Assembly: GCA_002688155.1 (NCBI GenBank)
Contig: NZCH01000029.1
Location: 1-45,188 of the forward strand
DNA length: 45,188 nucleotides
Reading direction: 5' to 3'
DNA from: Phycisphaerae bacterium
Lineage (GTDB): Bacteria; Planctomycetota; Phycisphaerae; Phycisphaerales; Phycisphaeraceae
Shown here: positions 44,674 through 45,188 of the stretch, piece after piece
How positions within the stretch are numbered: the first letter of the stretch is position 1
How the letters are laid out: every line of letters starts with the position of its first letter
Made by a program: the position numbers and the translations under genes
Notes under the pieces: generated by a model
Told to the model about the DNA's origin: nothing
The model's database searches: none
What the model saw: the letters and a program-made list of their open reading frames with translations, nothing else

Positions 44674-44740
44674 GCCATGTTCTGTCAGGGGCCGCCCGAC
44701 GGATTCCTCCCGCCTTAACCTAAAGCCTTGGAGTGGCCAG

Positions 44741-45188
44741 ATGTTGCGTCAATGGTGTCCGGTTGCGATTGCAGCCGTCGTTCTTGTGTCCGCCGTAGCG
44801 GCGCCCATCGTGCGGGCACAGTCGGCCCCGGAAATCCCCGCCGAGATTTATACCAGGGATACCGAGTTCACCGAGTCGCAGCGGCAGGTGATCGAGGACT
44901 TCGTCGATCACTGGATCGACCTTTTGGACGACGGAAGCGCAGCCGAGATCGCCAAGGCACGGCGTCAACTGATCGATCAGATGGCGGGGGTCGGTTCACA
45001 ACTGTTCAACACGGTTTACTCGCAGACTGTTTGCAAGGCGCTTGAACCACTGCTGGCTTTGCAGGACCAGTTGTCGTTGCGTTTGAACGCGCTCATTGTC
45101 GCGTCAGTGCTTGCGGATGGGTGTGTCGTCAACCTGATCGCGACGGGTCTTGGCGACAAGTCACCGGCGGTGCGCTACTGGGCCGCGC
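44741..45188 (+). CDS. Secreted protein, HEAT-repeat-like, 3'-truncated by window end
   Basis: This open frame has no stop before the window ends and so is missing from the track. At least 149 residues. MLRQWCPVAIAAVVLVSAVAAPIVRAQ is a signal peptide with a likely cut after RAQ. The mature part begins acidic (SAPEIPAEIYTRDTEF), followed by helices; DKSPAVRYWAA at the edge is the pattern of a HEAT repeat (PxVRxxAA). A periplasmic binding or scaffold role is a guess. Start ATG 44741 with GGAG seven bases upstream. Confidence 0.75.
   Translation, partial: MLRQWCPVAIAAVVLVSAVAAPIVRAQSAPEIPAEIYTRDTEFTESQRQVIEDFVDHWIDLLDDGSAAEIAKARRQLIDQMAGVGSQLFNTVYSQTVCKALEPLLALQDQLSLRLNALIVASVLADGCVVNLIATGLGDKSPAVRYWAA

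Overview
The window is about 60% GC and gene-dense. It reads like a chromosomal segment of a Planctomycetota bacterium, probably of the Phycisphaerae side. That placement is inference. It rests on an EF-Tu whose switch I carries KILTI instead of RGITI, a response regulator with its HTH in front of the receiver, two phytanoyl-CoA dioxygenase family proteins, an XrtA-type polysaccharide deacetylase, an integrase fragment of the kind common in planctomycetes, and many short operons with scattered housekeeping genes. Genes run into both window edges, so this may be an entire contig.

Left part (1-10.3 kb): a C-terminal piece of a tyrosine recombinase abuts a 5'-truncated recJ head to head. Then come parA (minus), a solitary atpD (plus), pyruvate kinase (minus), an XrtA-type deacetylase (plus) and a large TPR-secretin outer-membrane protein (minus). 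A gene-free stretch of nearly 1 kb follows. Next is the translation/secretion cluster on the minus strand, in transcription order tRNA-Thr, tuf, rpmG, tRNA-Trp, secE, nusG. The usual rplKAJL genes are missing after nusG.

Middle (15-31 kb): a NifU C-terminal-domain protein and csrA; a small membrane protein; a SO_0444-type permease fused to an HMA domain; a decayed GxxExxY gene; purE, divergent from tilS; two genes for a PhyH-type oxygenase and a DegT-type aminotransferase; yebC and acylphosphatase; a compact minus operon rsmE, chlorite-dismutase-like, UAP1-like pyrophosphorylase and a Nramp-related transporter; an unrecognised acidic membrane protein; ribD; and an AsmA-like protein.

Right part (31-45 kb): an isc-type Fe-S operon (Rrf2/iscR, iscS, iscU, A-type carrier), whose promoter spacer holds a perfect inverted repeat, followed by a second PhyH protein; a solitary nuoA; a short-lid nucleotide kinase; the HTH-receiver regulator with a clear terminator; moeA-moaD, in which MoaD extends eight residues past its diglycine; a HAD phosphatase and a phosphohexomutase; a GAF-sigma54 activator; pepA; and the start of a secreted HEAT-like protein.

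Most of the window is ordinary core metabolism and information processing. I found no defence island, CRISPR array, rRNA, prophage or obviously new multi-gene system. The observations most worth following are the recJ/integrase junction, the EF-Tu switch I change, the MoaD C-terminal tail, the isc operator, the isolated atpD and nuoA, the 27-bp-arm inverted repeat between rpmG and tRNA-Trp, and the orphan TPR-secretin. All starts were chosen by eye from start codons, Shine-Dalgarno-like sequence and family N-termini.
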